64,000 nucleotides of DNA. It comes from Sciurus carolinensis. Its lineage: Eukaryota > Chordata > Mammalia > Rodentia > Sciuridae. Positions 23,526 to 34,799 of this stretch are shown in pieces. The position numbers and the translations under genes are program-made. The first letter of the stretch is position 1, and each line of letters starts with the position of its first letter. The stretch lies in the NCBI RefSeq assembly GCF_902686445.1, contig NC_062218.1, positions 134,339,241 through 134,403,240 on the forward strand, in the 5' to 3' direction. Under the pieces are notes generated by a model. That model was not told the DNA's origin and did not search any database. It saw only the letters and a list, made by a program, of their open reading frames with translations.

Positions 23526-23632
23526 AGGGCTGGGGATATAGCTCAGTGCTACCACTAAGCATGAGCTTGGCATGTTCAAGGTCCTGGCTTTCATTCCCAA
23601 TACCACAAAACCAAAAATAAACAAAAAAGAAA
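23526..23632 (+). mobile_element. ID SINE, sense
   Basis: 'agggctggggatatagctcagtgctacc...gcatgagcttggcatgttcaagg' with a mutated B box and an A-rich tail. Confidence 0.82.
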
Positions 23633-23921
23633 CTTCTTGAAAATTGTTTCAGTCTTATATACAAAGTCTTCTGGAAAAAAATAAGAAACATTCTCCATCT
23701 CATTTTATAATACCACAAAAACCTAGACTCTAAAACTAGACAAGAAAACCAGGAGAAAAGTAAATTACAAGTCAATCTAGTCATGAACATGGATGCAAAC
23801 ATCACCAAAGTAAAATATCGACAAACCAAATCCAGGTAATACATTTCATGTTGAGGTTGTTAACTCCCAGAAACTCAAGGTTAATTTAACATTAGAAACG
23901 TCTACTAGTCAATTCAATATA

Positions 23922-24384
23922 TGCTATGGTTTTAATATAGTTTTGTTTTCACCAAAACTCCTGTTGAACTTTGATTCCCCATTGAACATTATTTAGAGGT
24001 GGTGGGACCTTTAAGAGGGGTTAGGTCACAGAGCAGAGCTCTGACTCATGAATAGATTGATGCCATCATCTTCTGTGCGGTAAACGAGTTTTCACTCTTG
24101 AGGGGCTGCGTTAGTTATCGTGAGAGTGGGGTTGCTATAAAGTGATTTCTGCTCTTGACTTTCTCTTGCTTCTCTCTCATCATTTGACCTCTTCCGCAAA
24201 CGAATGCTTGTCCTTCCAATTTTCTGCTATGAGGCCCTCACCAGAAGTTGGAGCTGTGCACTTGGACTTACAGAACTGTGAGCCAACTTCTCCTCCTCCT
24301 CCTCCTCCTCCTTCTTCTTCTTCTCCTTTTTAAATCACCTAGTCTCAAGTATTCTGTAATAGCAAGAGAAAATGGACTAAGGCA
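23922..24384 (+). mobile_element. MST-like MaLR solo LTR with TCC repeat
   Basis: TG...CA element ('tgctatggttttaatatag' to 'aaaatggactaaggca') with 'gtgagagtggggttgctataaag' as the promoter region and 'gaggccctcaccagaagttggagc' downstream. A (TCC)n/(TTC)n tract at 24289-24326 lies where AATAAA should be, so the polyadenylation signal is lost. Confidence 0.83.
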
Positions 24385-24860
24385 CCACATTAACAGAAGA
24401 AGAAGAAAATGGCAGTAGATATTCTTATAAGATGCAGAAAAATAATTTGATAAAATTCAAAAGAATCTCATGATTTTTTAAAAAAAGCAACCAAACCCAT
24501 AGCAAATTAAGACTAAAAGAAGATGCATACTAATGATCTATTGCAAATATTATACTTGACAGTTAGGTGTTAGAAGTTGTCTTTAGCCAATTAGGAAGAA
24601 AATCAAATGCCCAGTGTGCTATTTCCAACCAATATTTTCCTGGCGGTCCCAGAAAGTGCAGGCAAAGAAGGAAAAGAAATTCAATGTACAAAGTTTAGAA
24701 AAAAGGATACCAAACTGTAATTGTTGCTTAATGATGTGATAGTAGAAATAGAGCATCCCCCCAAATTTATACAGAGATAACTAGAATTAATAAGGTGGCT
24801 TCACAAGTTCCTTGATATAAGATCAATAAACAAAAATCAATTGTGTTTCTTTGCTACAAA

Positions 24861-25142
24861 AAAAAAATGAAAAAAAAAATCAATTCACTAAAACAAAAAA
24901 TGTGGGGTGCCTAACAATTAAGCTAGCCAATGTTTTGCAAGGGACTTCTAAAGGTCATAATTTCAATGACCTGGGATCCAACCCAAATGTTGGATCAATG
25001 GGATCCAACAATGGAGGAGAGAATGGGAGGAGAGAAAAGATGGAACCCCAGGCTGGCATCTCAGACCTCCTCATGGTTTCTGTTATGTCCCTTCTATCAG
25101 CCTCCAGGAAGGTCAGAATGTCTCTAGCTAAATAGACAGTTA
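24861..25142. other. Unassigned stretch
   Basis: An inverted 'gttggatc'/'gatccaac' motif occurs several times between about 24975 and 25010. I recognise no repeat family. The 94-residue frame is not supported as a gene. Confidence 0.3.
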
Positions 25143-25427
25143 CGGTAGTCCCTCTTTATCTGAGGGATATGTTCCAAGACCCCCAGGGGATGCCTGAAGT
25201 CACGGATACTACTTGTTTCTGCCTACATGCGTACCTCTGCTAAGTATAATTGATAAAGTAGGCACAGTAAGAGATCGACAACAATAATAAAATAGAACAA
25301 TTATAACACTATTTTGTGATGAAAGTTATCTGAATGTGGTCTTCATTGAGAAGACAAATATCAATATTTTATGACCCCAGTTGGCTATAGATTGCAGAAA
25401 GCAGAACCAAGGATACTGTGAACAATG
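25143..25427 (-). mobile_element. Tigger1-type DNA transposon, deletion derivative
   Basis: 'gtccctctttatctgagggatatgttccaagacccccagggg' begins the reversed 3' end of a Tigger1-like element. The far end 'gcagaaagcagaaccaaggatac' is the matching inverted terminus. No transposase. Confidence 0.75.
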
Positions 25428-25677
25428 GTGTGGGAATCTCCCCAGCAGTGACCCAAAAGCCTGCCTTCCACCTTTCCTGAAGAGCAGCTGGCAGCATTGC
25501 CCCAGCCTCTGCAGGTGTTGCCAACCACACCTGGTCCCACTCCCCCAGTAGGTGCGCTCGTCAGCTGTCCCTGCTGGGTGGGAGGGTGATAATGGGCATT
25601 AGCAGCTGGCTTGAGATGTTCCCACCTCACACTTCCAAACACTTTTATAACAAATTTTATTTTGTGAATATGTAATA

Positions 25678-25835
25678 CTATGGTCTGAATGTTGTGTCCA
25701 CCCAAATTCATTTGTTAAATCCTGATCACAACACGATTGTGGTAGGAGGTGGGGGCCTTTCAGGAGGGATTAGAAGATGAGCACAGAGCCCTATTGTTGG
25801 GCCTGTCCTCGCTCTGCTCTTCACCCTCTGATCCT
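25678..25835 (+). mobile_element. MaLR (MLT1/MST-like) LTR, 5' part only
   Basis: 'tatggtctgaatgttgtgtccacccaaattc' followed by 'ggtgggggcctttcaggagggattag' is a MaLR LTR start. The 3' half is missing or unrecognisable beyond about 25835. Confidence 0.6.
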
Positions 25836-26264
25836 TTCTCCTGGCAATTCTCTGTGCTCTGGTGATCTCCTAGAGAAAACAAAAAGAACAAAGATAGCAT
25901 TTCCTTGGATAGCCCCTTTGCCCTGAGAAGACCATCTCACTCCTGTGTTTCCATTCTCTAGACCACCCTTTGCTCTGGACCTGATGTGACTAAGAGGCCT
26001 GTGGTGGATCTTCCTAACTACCAGGACAGTTCTCTCCTTATATTCCTGTCCCTGTTCTAGGATGAACACTGCTTTCCCTGCTACTTATGAGGACAGACGA
26101 TAGCAATTCATGGCAGCTTACTGTGGTCTGTCAGGGTTGTGTGCATCAAGGGCATAAGTTGGGGAGGCCCCAGAGAGGACATGGTTGATTTTGCTTGGCT
26201 GATGAGGTGTGGGTGGCAGGAGACACCATGAGAAGTGTGATTTTGCTCTAAGGGCAGAGAATGG

Positions 26265-26652
26265 GTATCTTAGTTCATTTTCTGTTGCTATAACAGAATA
26301 CCCAAGACAGGTTAATTTATACAGAAAAGAGGTTTATTTTGGTTTTGAAGGTTTCATGGTTTTGAAGACTGGGAAGACACCAGTATCTGCTTGGTTTCCG
26401 GTGAGATCCTCACGCAACTTTGACTCATGGTGGAAAGTGGAAGGGCAAATAAGTGTGTGGAAGAGAGAGAAGGGGGTCAAACTCCTGCAGTACCTAGCCT
26501 GCTCCTGTGAGAAAGGCATTATTCCGTTCATGAGGGTTCCACTCCCGTGACCCAAACAGTTTCCATTAGGTCCCACCTCCTAGCACTGCCACATTGAAGA
26601 ATTAAGCCTCAACATGAGTTTCAGTGGAGACAAACCATATTTAAACAGTAGC
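26265..26652 (-). mobile_element. MaLR LTR, antisense
   Basis: 'tatcttagttcattttctgttgctataacagaatacccaag' begins, and 'cattaggtcccacctcctagcactgcc...caacatgagtttcagtggag' ends, a reversed MST/MLT1 LTR. Frames of 113 and 80 residues on the two strands are LTR shadows. Confidence 0.82.
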
Positions 26653-27909
26653 AGTTGGGAAGTGGCAATCTGGCATAATAGAACTGCTCCTGCAAAGCCA
26701 TGTAGGGGGAGAAGGTTTGGGGCCCAAACATTAGGCACCTTTCAAAACCACCCTGGTCAGGAATGCATGGCTTTGTTCTCCACAAAATGAAAAGTCCTGC
26801 TGGGCTTGCAGAGCATTCCTATTCTGCCATGGGTGCTCTGTTGGGAACCTGGGAGGGAACAGGGGGCCTTGAAACTTCCTCCTGTGTGTGTAACGTGAAG
26901 GTCAAAGTCCTACAATGGGGATCCCTGTAGACAGGGATCCAGCAAGATGCCAGGAGTTTTCCTATTTTCCCCGAGGCTCTTGGATCCTGTTTGGGGGCCT
27001 TGGAGCCACTGTGGGCTTGGAGCTGAACTAGAACAGGGCTGGAGGCTCTACTCGGCCACTATTCTGACCCGGTGTGGCTCAGTAAATCCCTGAACTACAT
27101 GCTGTGTAGATGGTAACTAGCTGTCAACAGCATCCCAAATGGTCCAGAGCAAAAATGTGGTTTGCTGCTATTGCAGCCTCAAATTTTAGGAGTGGGTGGT
27201 GGCCTTGAGTGGATGGTCATGACATTCCGCGGATAGAGAGAGGGATTATTCCTCTGGGTGTTGGTGGATTAATGACAAACCTTAGGAATTTGGGTGTCCT
27301 TGCCCTTCAAATCAAGCCCCAAACATAGAATTTAGCATTTTCATTCTGATTGGAATTTGTGGCTTATTACTGCTACTGGTACCATCTCAGCGAGCGTGGC
27401 TTAAATGTCAAGATATATTTTTCAGGTGCATAAGACACCAAAGATCACAGCTGTCTAGAAGAGTGAATTTTAATTAGCAAAGGGATCCCATAAAACCTCC
27501 CTGGCCTTGATGGAACAGCCCTGACATGCTTTGTTCAGGCTTGGGTGTTTGTTACAGGATTCAGATGGCTGGCGATAGTGCCCATAGGGCTTTGGGGATT
27601 GCATGAGTGGGAACTGGTTTTAACTTTCAAACCTTATCTGTTAAGTCACTCATGCCAAATACCTCTGGGGAAAGAAAAGGGCTACATAAAACACTTTCAG
27701 AGTAGCTAATTCTGCAGCGTTTCTCCCATAGCCTTTCATGTGCCACACCTCCTTTGCAGTTAATTTATGAGATCTAGAAAGAATTTTTTGCCCCATAGGA
27801 AGATTAAGTGGGCCACTGCTTTTGGAAGGTGACCTCTTACCAGTTCCCATCTCACTTTCCCTTATTCCTACCTTCTTTACTCCTGTTTTTTTTTTTTTTT
27901 CCCTTCTAG
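26653..27909. other. Unique stretch upstream of a possible exon
   Basis: No recognised repeat. A 'gggatccctgtagacagggatcc' perfect hairpin sequence occurs at about 26919-26941. AT-rich, homeodomain-site-like sequence ('tgaattttaattagc') lies near 27464. Some of it may be conserved non-coding DNA, which I cannot test. Confidence 0.35.
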
Positions 27910-28071
27910 GCACTGCTGGAGAAAGTCAAGGACATCCCCTTCTTTGATGCCAACAAGAGTTATCCAGCTACTGTCCTGGCGGCTGCGTCCTGAGCTGAGT
28001 GGTGATGTCTTGGCCTTTGACAAGCTTAGCACCTCCTGGCATGGAAAGCAAGCAGGCTGTGGCTCAGAGAG
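27910..28071 (+). other. Candidate exon with good splice sites
   Basis: A long pyrimidine tract and 'cccttctag' end at 27909. 'gagag' followed by 'gtgagg' gives a donor at 28072. The span is 162 bases, a multiple of three. One frame starts ALLEKVKDIPFF and stops after 27 residues; the next frame stays open throughout. I do not recognise the protein. It could be a terminal or internal exon, a relic or chance. Confidence 0.25.
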
Positions 28072-28214
28072 GTGAGGTGCCCCAGGTACAGCGTGACAAG
28101 GAAGGCAGTGGATGCAAGCACAGTGGGAAGATGTGTGTGGGTGTGTGGGAAGGCGAAGAATTGGGTAGTATTAGCTGAGTTTTAGAAGATGAGTAATCAT
28201 TTTCTAGGCAAAAG

Positions 28215-29865
28215 AGGAGAGACATTACTATTGACCCTACAGAAATAAAAATTATGTAGGAATACTGTGGACAAGTCTTTGCCTGACAGATTAAATAACT
28301 TAGATGAAATGAATAAATTCTTAGAAAGAGACAAACTATTAAAACTGACCAAAGAAAAAGTAGAAAATCTGGATAGATGCATAGACTGCAAACACCAAAA
28401 GCATAAACAACATACTTCCAGAAAACTGGGAAAAAAAATCCCATTCTGTGCACATGAACCCGTAAGTGCATGCATATATATGTACAGCATATGATAGGAA
28501 AAATAGATAATTTGGACTTAGTAAAATAAAAAAGATTTCTGTGTTGCAAAGAACACCCTCAAAAAAGTAAAAATACTTTCGTGTCTGATGAGAAACGTGT
28601 ATCTAAGATATATAAACAACCCCTACAACTCAGTGAGAAAAGATAACCCAATTTAAAAAAACAGGCTAATGATCAGAACAGAAAGATCTGCAAATGGCCA
28701 AAGAAGCACATTAAAAGATGCTCAACTTGATTGGTCACCATGAAAATAGAAATCAAAATCACAATGAGCTACCACTTCATACTTAGTAGCATGGTTTATA
28801 TCAGAAAGTCAGAGAGAAAGAAGAGTTAGCAAGACTGGAGAAATTGAAACCCTCATACACTGCTGTTAGAAATGCAAAACGGTATAGCCATTTTGGAAAG
28901 CAGTCTAGCAGTTCCTCAAAAGGTTAAGTGTGGACAAGAAATATCAAGCACTGACAAAGCTATGGAGAAAGGAGAACCCTGAAACACTGTTGATGGGAAT
29001 CTAAGTTAGTATAGCTATCTATTATGGAAAACAGTATAGAAGGTACTCAGAAAGCTAAAAATAGAATTATCATAGGACCCAGCAATATGTCCAATATTAT
29101 CCAAGGGAAATGAAATCAGCTTGTCAAAGAGATATACATATTCATGTTTATTGTATCATTATTCCCTATACCCATGACTTGATAAGTGGATAAAGAAAAT
29201 GTGAAAAAGAAAGAAAATGTAGTATGTACACACACTGGAATACTATTCAGCCATAAAAAAGAAATCTTGTCATTTATAACGTGGATAGACCTGGAGGACA
29301 TTATGTGAAGTGAAGTAAGCCAGACCCAGAAAGACAATTACTATATGATTTCACTCCTATGTAGAATCTAAAAACATTGACCACAGAGAAGTAGAGTATA
29401 GGAGAGTGGTTACCAGAGACTGGGAAGGGGAGGGGAGAGGACAGGATGATAAGAGATTGGTTTATGGGTACAAGTTGATGGGAAGAATAAGTCCCAGTGT
29501 TCTATTACATGGTAGGGTTACTAGTTAACAAAATATTCTAAAACAGCTAGAAGAGTTTTTTTTAAAATTGTATTTATTTTATATGAAATTTTTTAGCAGT
29601 TATCCTGATTTTATTCCTAATAGGAAAGATTTTCGAATGTTCTCACCATCAAGATATGATAAGGGTAAGCCAGGTCTGATGGCACACACCTGTGGTTCCA
29701 GCTACTCAGGAGGTTGAGGCAGGAGGATGACTTGAGCCAGGATTTAATGGTGAGACTCTGTTTCAAAATAAAATAAAATAAAAGATAGATATATTAAATG
29801 ACTTGTTCATTACATAGTGTACACATGTGTCACATCATCATATTGTACTCCATAAGTAAGTATAA
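28215..29865 (+). mobile_element. Old L1 fragment (internal deletion, 3' end kept)
   Basis: ORF2 text 'taacttagatgaaatgaataaattcttagaaag' is followed after a jump by C-terminal text ('caaatggccaaagaagcacattaaaagatgctcaac', about 28690) and a 3' UTR ending 'catattgtactccataagtaagtataattatt'. A local duplication of the 'tatggagaaaggagaaccctgaaacactg' region occurs near 28960. No intact frame. Confidence 0.72.
29668..29790 (+). mobile_element. B1-type monomer SINE
   Basis: 'gccaggtctgatggcacacacctgtggttccagctactcagg' with an AAAAT tail, inserted into the L1 3' UTR. Confidence 0.8.
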
Positions 29866-30188
29866 TTATTAGGCATCAGGACAAAATAATACTAAAACAG
29901 GAATTCACTAGGCAGTGTAGGAGGGCATGCTGGGCACGGGAACGGTGTGGTCAGCGGTGTGAAGAAGTGCTGTGTGACAAGTGCCGGTGTGGAGGGGCGG
30001 GAAGTGGCAAAGGATGACAGCAGTGGGCCTGGATGGATCACATGAGCTTTGGTGCCTGGGTTTTCCTTGAAGGCTACAGTGAGCTAGTGAAAAACCTGAA
30101 CAGGAGGGTGGCTGGCAAAGACCCGCCCCTGGGAAAGACCGCTCTGCAACAAGAGCCTGTGGCTGAAGCCAGGGCTGAGCTCAGGGCT
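29866..30188. other. Unassigned GC-moderate stretch
   Basis: 'gcatgctgggcacgggaacggtgtgg' and 'ccttgaaggctacagtgagctagtg' weakly suggest an old L2 end. A 66-residue frame at 30033 lacks a recognisable domain. Confidence 0.3.
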
Positions 30189-31303
30189 TGCTGTGGTTTG
30201 GATGTTGAGCAACCCCCAGAAGTCCATATGTAAAGGCGTGGTCCTCAGGGCCGAGGTGTTGGGAGGTGAAGTGAACTTTTAGGAGGTATGGGCTCGTGGG
30301 ACGTCCTTAGGCCAATGGGTCATGCCCTCAGAGGAATTGAAGGACACTAGCCCCATTCTTCTTCATGATGTAACAGTTGGATTCATAGAAAGAGTGAGAG
30401 TGTAATCAAAAGAAGTCGGTTGTTAGCATGGGAAAAGGGAGAAAGAGACTCTGAGGGAACAGGTAAACAAAATGAAAAGATAGCAAGAAAAGTAAAGAAA
30501 TAAAAACTTAAAATTTTTCAATAAGGAGAAAAAAGAAAATCTACACTATAACAGTCATATAGTATTCAAACTTCCCAGTCTTCAGTAGCCTGATGCATGA
30601 GAGGTACCTGACAATGAGCTTCCAGTCTCCAGCAGGTGTCTCAGGATGGGATTTGCCCCACCTAAAGATGGGAGATATAGCTTCCAGGATTATCCAAGAT
30701 GGCCACTCTGACTTCCAAATGTGTTGGCAGATGGGGAGCTGCAGCTCAGGGTGTGGCTGTGGTCAGCTGGAGGTCCTGGAGGCAGGTTGCAATCAGTCGG
30801 TCTGGGGGTCCTGGTGGTAGGGCGCAGTCAGTCGATGTGAGGGCCTTGGAGGCAGGGAGTGATCGGTAGGGCTGAGGAATCCTGGAGATGGGGCTCAGTC
30901 AGTTGGGCCAGGGTCCTACAAGTCCTGCCTGTTGTCTCAAAATGGCGGTAGCCATGTGTAACCAAACCTGTAGGTACTGTGACAATGAACTTCCAGGCAA
31001 CATCAGGCAGCTGGTGCTCCACTGGTGGTCTGTGGTCAGTCTGCTGACTGCTGTGGGACTATGGGGGGGGTGAACCTTGAGCGGTGGGTGATGGGTAGGT
31101 AAAAGGCAGGTGATGGATAGGCCGTAACAGTTGACTTCAATATGCACTCCCTGCCATTGTTATCCAATGCCCTCACCAGAGATCCAAAGCAATAGTGTCA
31201 CTTGGACTAGAATCTCTAGAACCATAAACTAAACAACACTTTTCTCTATATAAGTTAATTACTTCAGATATTTTGTTGTAGTAACATAAAGCTGACTAAT
31301 GCA
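30189..31303 (+). mobile_element. MaLR LTR split by an L1 5'-UTR cassette
   Basis: Left part 'tgctgtggtttggatgttgagcaacc' to 'cttcatgatg'; right part 'ctccctgccattgttatcc' to 'cataaagctgactaatgca'. The outer flanks GGGCT/AGGCT (30184, 31304) fit a 5-bp target duplication. The middle is the inserted cassette. Confidence 0.8.
30380..31123 (-). mobile_element. Orphan L1 5'-UTR cassette with 10-bp target duplication
   Basis: About 744 bp is the reverse complement of part of the 5' UTR of the L1 at 41947-49270, corresponding to about 42183-43012. GTAACAGTTG flanks it at 30370-30379 and 31124-31133, and homology runs to both flanks. Normal L1 insertions keep the 3' end and a poly(A) tail; this one has neither. 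Frames of 60-90 residues here are shadows shared with the L1. Confidence 0.8.
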
Positions 31304-31309
31304 AGGCTA

Positions 31310-31840
31310 AAATGGGAATATGGGTGACAGACATGGGGAAAGAGGGAGTGGATTTGAGAGTAACATAGAAGGCCTAATCAGTGAAGGTGGGTTGCAGGGG
31401 GCAAGTCAAGGCTGGCCCTCTGGAGGATCCTCAGGAAGGAGGAAGGTCCTGACATGGGAATTGCCTCTGTCTCCGTGTAGTTATTACTGCTTATTACCTA
31501 TTCATGAATCCAAACAATATGGCCTGAGGGTCCACTGTGGTCCAGCTCTGTGCCAGATACCAGAGATGCAGACCCAGAGATGGACCCCATCAAAGCCATG
31601 AGCAAGGCCATATGGCAGACTCCATCCTGAGCAGCTGAGGGATGGAGTGGTGAGCTCTTGGGTGGCAGGAGGGATTGAGAGAACTTTCCTAGAGAGGAGG
31701 TTGAGCTAATCCTTTTGCAGATTTCTTATTATTCTCAATGGAAAGATGATGGAAAAATTCAGAAGGAAGCTTGGAAACAAGTAAAGAGCTTCCAAACAGT
31801 CCTCACCAGCTGATTTTCTTTTTTCTATTGCCTTTGAGAG
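31310..31840. other. Unassigned stretch with a possible L2 remnant
   Basis: Around 31495-31600, 'ccactgtggtccagctctgtgccagataccagagatgcag' resembles the L2 3' end. The rest is unrecognised. Confidence 0.35.
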
Positions 31841-31849
31841 CTCTCATTT

Positions 31850-32028
31850 GGAGTTTGGGCCCTGCTGCTGTGACTGGTCAAGCTATTTAACTTCTTGATG
31901 CTTCAGTGTCTTCATTTGCAAAATGGACCTGCCTCAGCATTAGAGTGAATATTAAATGAAGACATAGGTAAAACATTTAGCAATTGGCCTGGTGAAGAGT
32001 AGGGTCCAATAAACACCAGTTCGAGGTC
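31850..32028 (-). repeat. MIR SINE
   Basis: 'ctgtgactggtcaagctatttaacttcttgatgcttcagtgtcttcatttgcaaaatgg' is the reversed MIR core. 'agtagggtccaataaacacc' is the far end. Confidence 0.82.
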
Positions 32029-32060
32029 TCATTCTTACCCATGCATGCAGCTACTTTTTA

Positions 32061-32381
32061 TATAGTGGGCCCTCCAAACTTGTAAGTTCTTCATCCAGAT
32101 TCAACCAACCCCAGATCAAAAATATTCAGAAAAATATTACATCTGTACTGAACATGTATAGATGTATAGGAAGACCTTGTCATCTCCCAAACAATATAAT
32201 ATCTATTTACATAGGACTTAGATTCTATTATGTATTCTCAAGAATCCATAAGTCTGTAAGTATAAGGGAGGATGTGCATATGTTCTATGCAAACATAACA
32301 CCATTTCTTATAAGGGGTTTGAGCATCTGTGGGTTTTGGTACCCATGGATGGGGTCCTACAGCCACTGAGAGACGACTATA
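32061..32381. mobile_element. MER2-like Tigger-derived transposon, near full length
   Basis: Starts 'agtgggccctccaaacttg' and ends 'ggggtcctacagccactgagagacgacta'. The interior 'ttcaaccaaccccagatcaaaaatattc' and 'catctgtactgaacatgta' match MER2. Non-coding. Confidence 0.82.
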
Positions 32382-32389
32382 GCTGAAAG

Positions 32390-33805
32390 GATGATGTAGG
32401 TCTCATTGTAGGTCTTCTCTCTCCACCTTAACTGGATATTATTTGTGGCTTTCCCCCCCCAGTTTTACTACTTAGTTTTTATATCATTTTAAGGCTACAT
32501 CTTTTTTCTCTAATTTTGCAAAGTTGCTCTAAACATATAGTATAATCCTTGTTTGGTCAGGACTCTTAGGTGGCAAGTGACAAAGATGACTTGAGCTAGC
32601 TGAGGAAATTTGGGGACTTATGGGTCCTTATACCTCCTGGAGAAAGCGCTGTACTCAGTAGCTCTGGGTACATACTTGGGCCACTTCATTTGTACCCTTG
32701 CTAGAACTTTGTTAATTTCATGAATGTAAATGAGACCTTAGTATTGCTTTAATTTTAATAACAAAGGGTGAAAATGTCCGTGGATTTGTTTAGTACTGGT
32801 TATTTCTCCTCTTATGGCAATCAACTGTGTTTATTCTTTAGCCTCTACCTCTGGGGGATGCTTCCAGACTGTCAGGGAATGAGACAGAGGCTCTGGCCTC
32901 CACATAGTTTTCCCATTTCTCAAGAACATCCAGAGTGTGTCTCCCACTGTGCAGCAAAGGCCAGCGTGTTCCACTCTGCGCCATGGGGCAGACTGTGTTT
33001 CTGCAGGCTGCCTGAGAGGGGCCGAGAAAGTGATAAGTGAAAATCCATCGCAACTTCTGGAACCAACTCAAAGGACACACTCTGTGGCTGGTGCACCAGC
33101 AGGACTCTGCAAAACTCAGTGAAGTCATCAGGAGAGTGATTACATTTCAGTAAATGTAGTCCTTGCTGGGGAAGGTCTTCAGAGGAGAGTTTACAAAAAC
33201 CTAAGGACTGTTTGAAAGGTATTTGTGCAGGGGGAGGAGAAGGAGGTATTTTGAGCTTTGTCTGAAACTGGTGTCTTTTCTGTCTCTCTGTTGTGGGGTG
33301 TCTATGCAGTGGACAGCCCCCCCCCATGTTTATTTACCTTGTTGGGACATAGTCATGAACAAAATATGGCAAGTGTATGTCAGTGTGTAGTGTAGTACCT
33401 CGGTATGCATATCATCTTGTACAGTGATGTGTGTGTGTTTTAGACATTGGTTTGCTCCAATAAAAAGTTTTAGAAATTCAGAAATTTCTAAATTTGCTCC
33501 TATTTAAAAAAAAATCTTTGCACATAGAGGATGATTTATAAGATGAATAGAAAATTTCATTTGGTTAGTGACTGTTTTTCTTATAAAAATGTTGGGGGGA
33601 TTTTTGTAAGGCTAGTCCCCAATTGGGTGATGGGATTCCTTTGCAAGAGGCACCAAACTGGGTAAAACCAAATCCTCTAACATAAAACTTCTGCTCTGGT
33701 TCTAAGTTACATGGCTTTTGCTTTTTGTTTTCCAAAATTTCTTAAAATATAAGGTCCACCATTCGTATTATTCTGGTATCTCCTTGCTTTTGGGAGGAGC
33801 CATAT
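32390..33805. other. Unassigned, mostly unique stretch
   Basis: No named repeat. Minus-strand frames of 96 and 135 residues (32838-33327) overlap one another and a plus-strand frame in the same GC-richer patch, which is the pattern expected of chance frames. Some protein-like content cannot be excluded without homology search. Confidence 0.35.
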
Positions 33806-33807
33806 TC

Positions 33808-34016
33808 ATTTTGGGGGTGGGGTCAGTGATTGAACCCAGTGGCACCTAACTACTGAGCCACTTCCCCAGCCCTTTTTAGTTTTTATTTTGAGACAGGGTC
33901 TCACTAAGTTGCTTAGGGCCTTGCTAAGTTGCTGAGGCTGGTCTTGAACTTGTGATTCTCCTGCCTCAGCCTCTGAGCTGCTGGAATTACAGATTTGTAC
34001 CACTATGCCTGACCTT
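33808..34016 (-). mobile_element. B1-dID SINE, antisense
   Basis: ID-like half ('cagtgattgaacccagtggcacc...gagccacttccccagcc'), then B1 half ('gagacagggtctcactaagttgcttaggg...ctgctggaattacag'). Confidence 0.9.
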
Positions 34017-34165
34017 CTTAGCTAATTCTTAGTGGTAGAATGGGGGTGTGATATAAATATGGTCCACCATTTTGAATTGGACATCTCTGTTTGAAGCATT
34101 TAGGTTTAATAATTTGATCCTTTAGGACTTTATTAGCAAAAGCAGTACAGCTGTGAACTGGTATT

Positions 34166-34259
34166 TTTTTTTTTTTTTTTTTTGCGGTGCTGGTGATCGA
34201 ACCCAGGGCCTTGTGCTTACAAGGCAAGCTGACTTGCTGACTGAGCTATCTCCCCAGCC
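34166..34259 (-). mobile_element. ID SINE, antisense, 8-bp target duplication
   Basis: T tail and full ID body ('gcggtgctggtgatcgaacccaggg...gagctatctccccagcc'). CTGGTATT flanks it at 34158-34165 and 34260-34267. Confidence 0.93.
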
Positions 34260-34465
34260 CTGGTATTAATTTTTAACAGACCAACTTGCTAGTTGTCCCA
34301 GTGCCTTTTATGGAATGATGCATGTTTGCCCGTTGATTCAGAGATTCCCCTCTATCATGTCATGGTGCCATGAAGGTTAATCATGTTGGGAGGAAGTGCT
34401 AGTCCAGCATTGTCACTTTTCCTTTCCAGAAGTTTCCTGGATAAAACTTAATTATCATTCTAATA

Positions 34466-34556
34466 GTTTTTTAATTTTTTTTTCCTATTCTGGGTCTGGA
34501 AACCAGAGCCTCGAGCAAGCTGGGCTGGCACTCTACCATTGAGCTACCTCTCTATC
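34466..34556 (-). mobile_element. Diverged ID SINE, antisense
   Basis: 'ttctgggtctggaaaccagagcctcgagcaagctgggctggcactctaccattgagctacc' is an older ID copy; TAGTTTT-like flanks are present. Confidence 0.75.
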
Positions 34557-34643
34557 CTAGTTTAAATACTAACTTTCTTTCTCTTCCAAAATGAGCAAAA
34601 ACAAGAGGAAAAGATGGAACACAATACTATTCATTCCCCCAAA

Positions 34644-34698
34644 ACACACACACACACACACACCACACATACACACATACCACACACACATGCATGCA
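34644..34698 (+). repeat. Imperfect (CA)n repeat
   Basis: CA units broken by 'ccacacatacacacatacc'. Confidence 0.9.
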
Positions 34699-34799
34699 CC
34701 AAAAAACAAAACCTCAAATCCAATCAAATTCTTTTAGGATTTTGGTCAGAATTGAATTAAACTTGTAGTTAATATGGGGGTGTGTGTGGCACTGATGTC

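Larger units (their letters stand above)
23270..24860 (+). repeat. Old L1 ORF2 fragments around a MaLR LTR
   Basis: Left of the LTR, 'ctcaaggttaatttaacattagaaacg' fits the ORF2 'GWFNI' region. To the right, 'agatgcagaaaaataatttgataaaattcaa' fits motif A ('DAEKAFDKI'). The decayed L1 therefore continues across the LTR at 23922-24384. Confidence 0.55.

Noticed and set aside
26209..26576. 113- and 80-residue frames as genes
   Set aside because: They lie in a reversed MaLR LTR.
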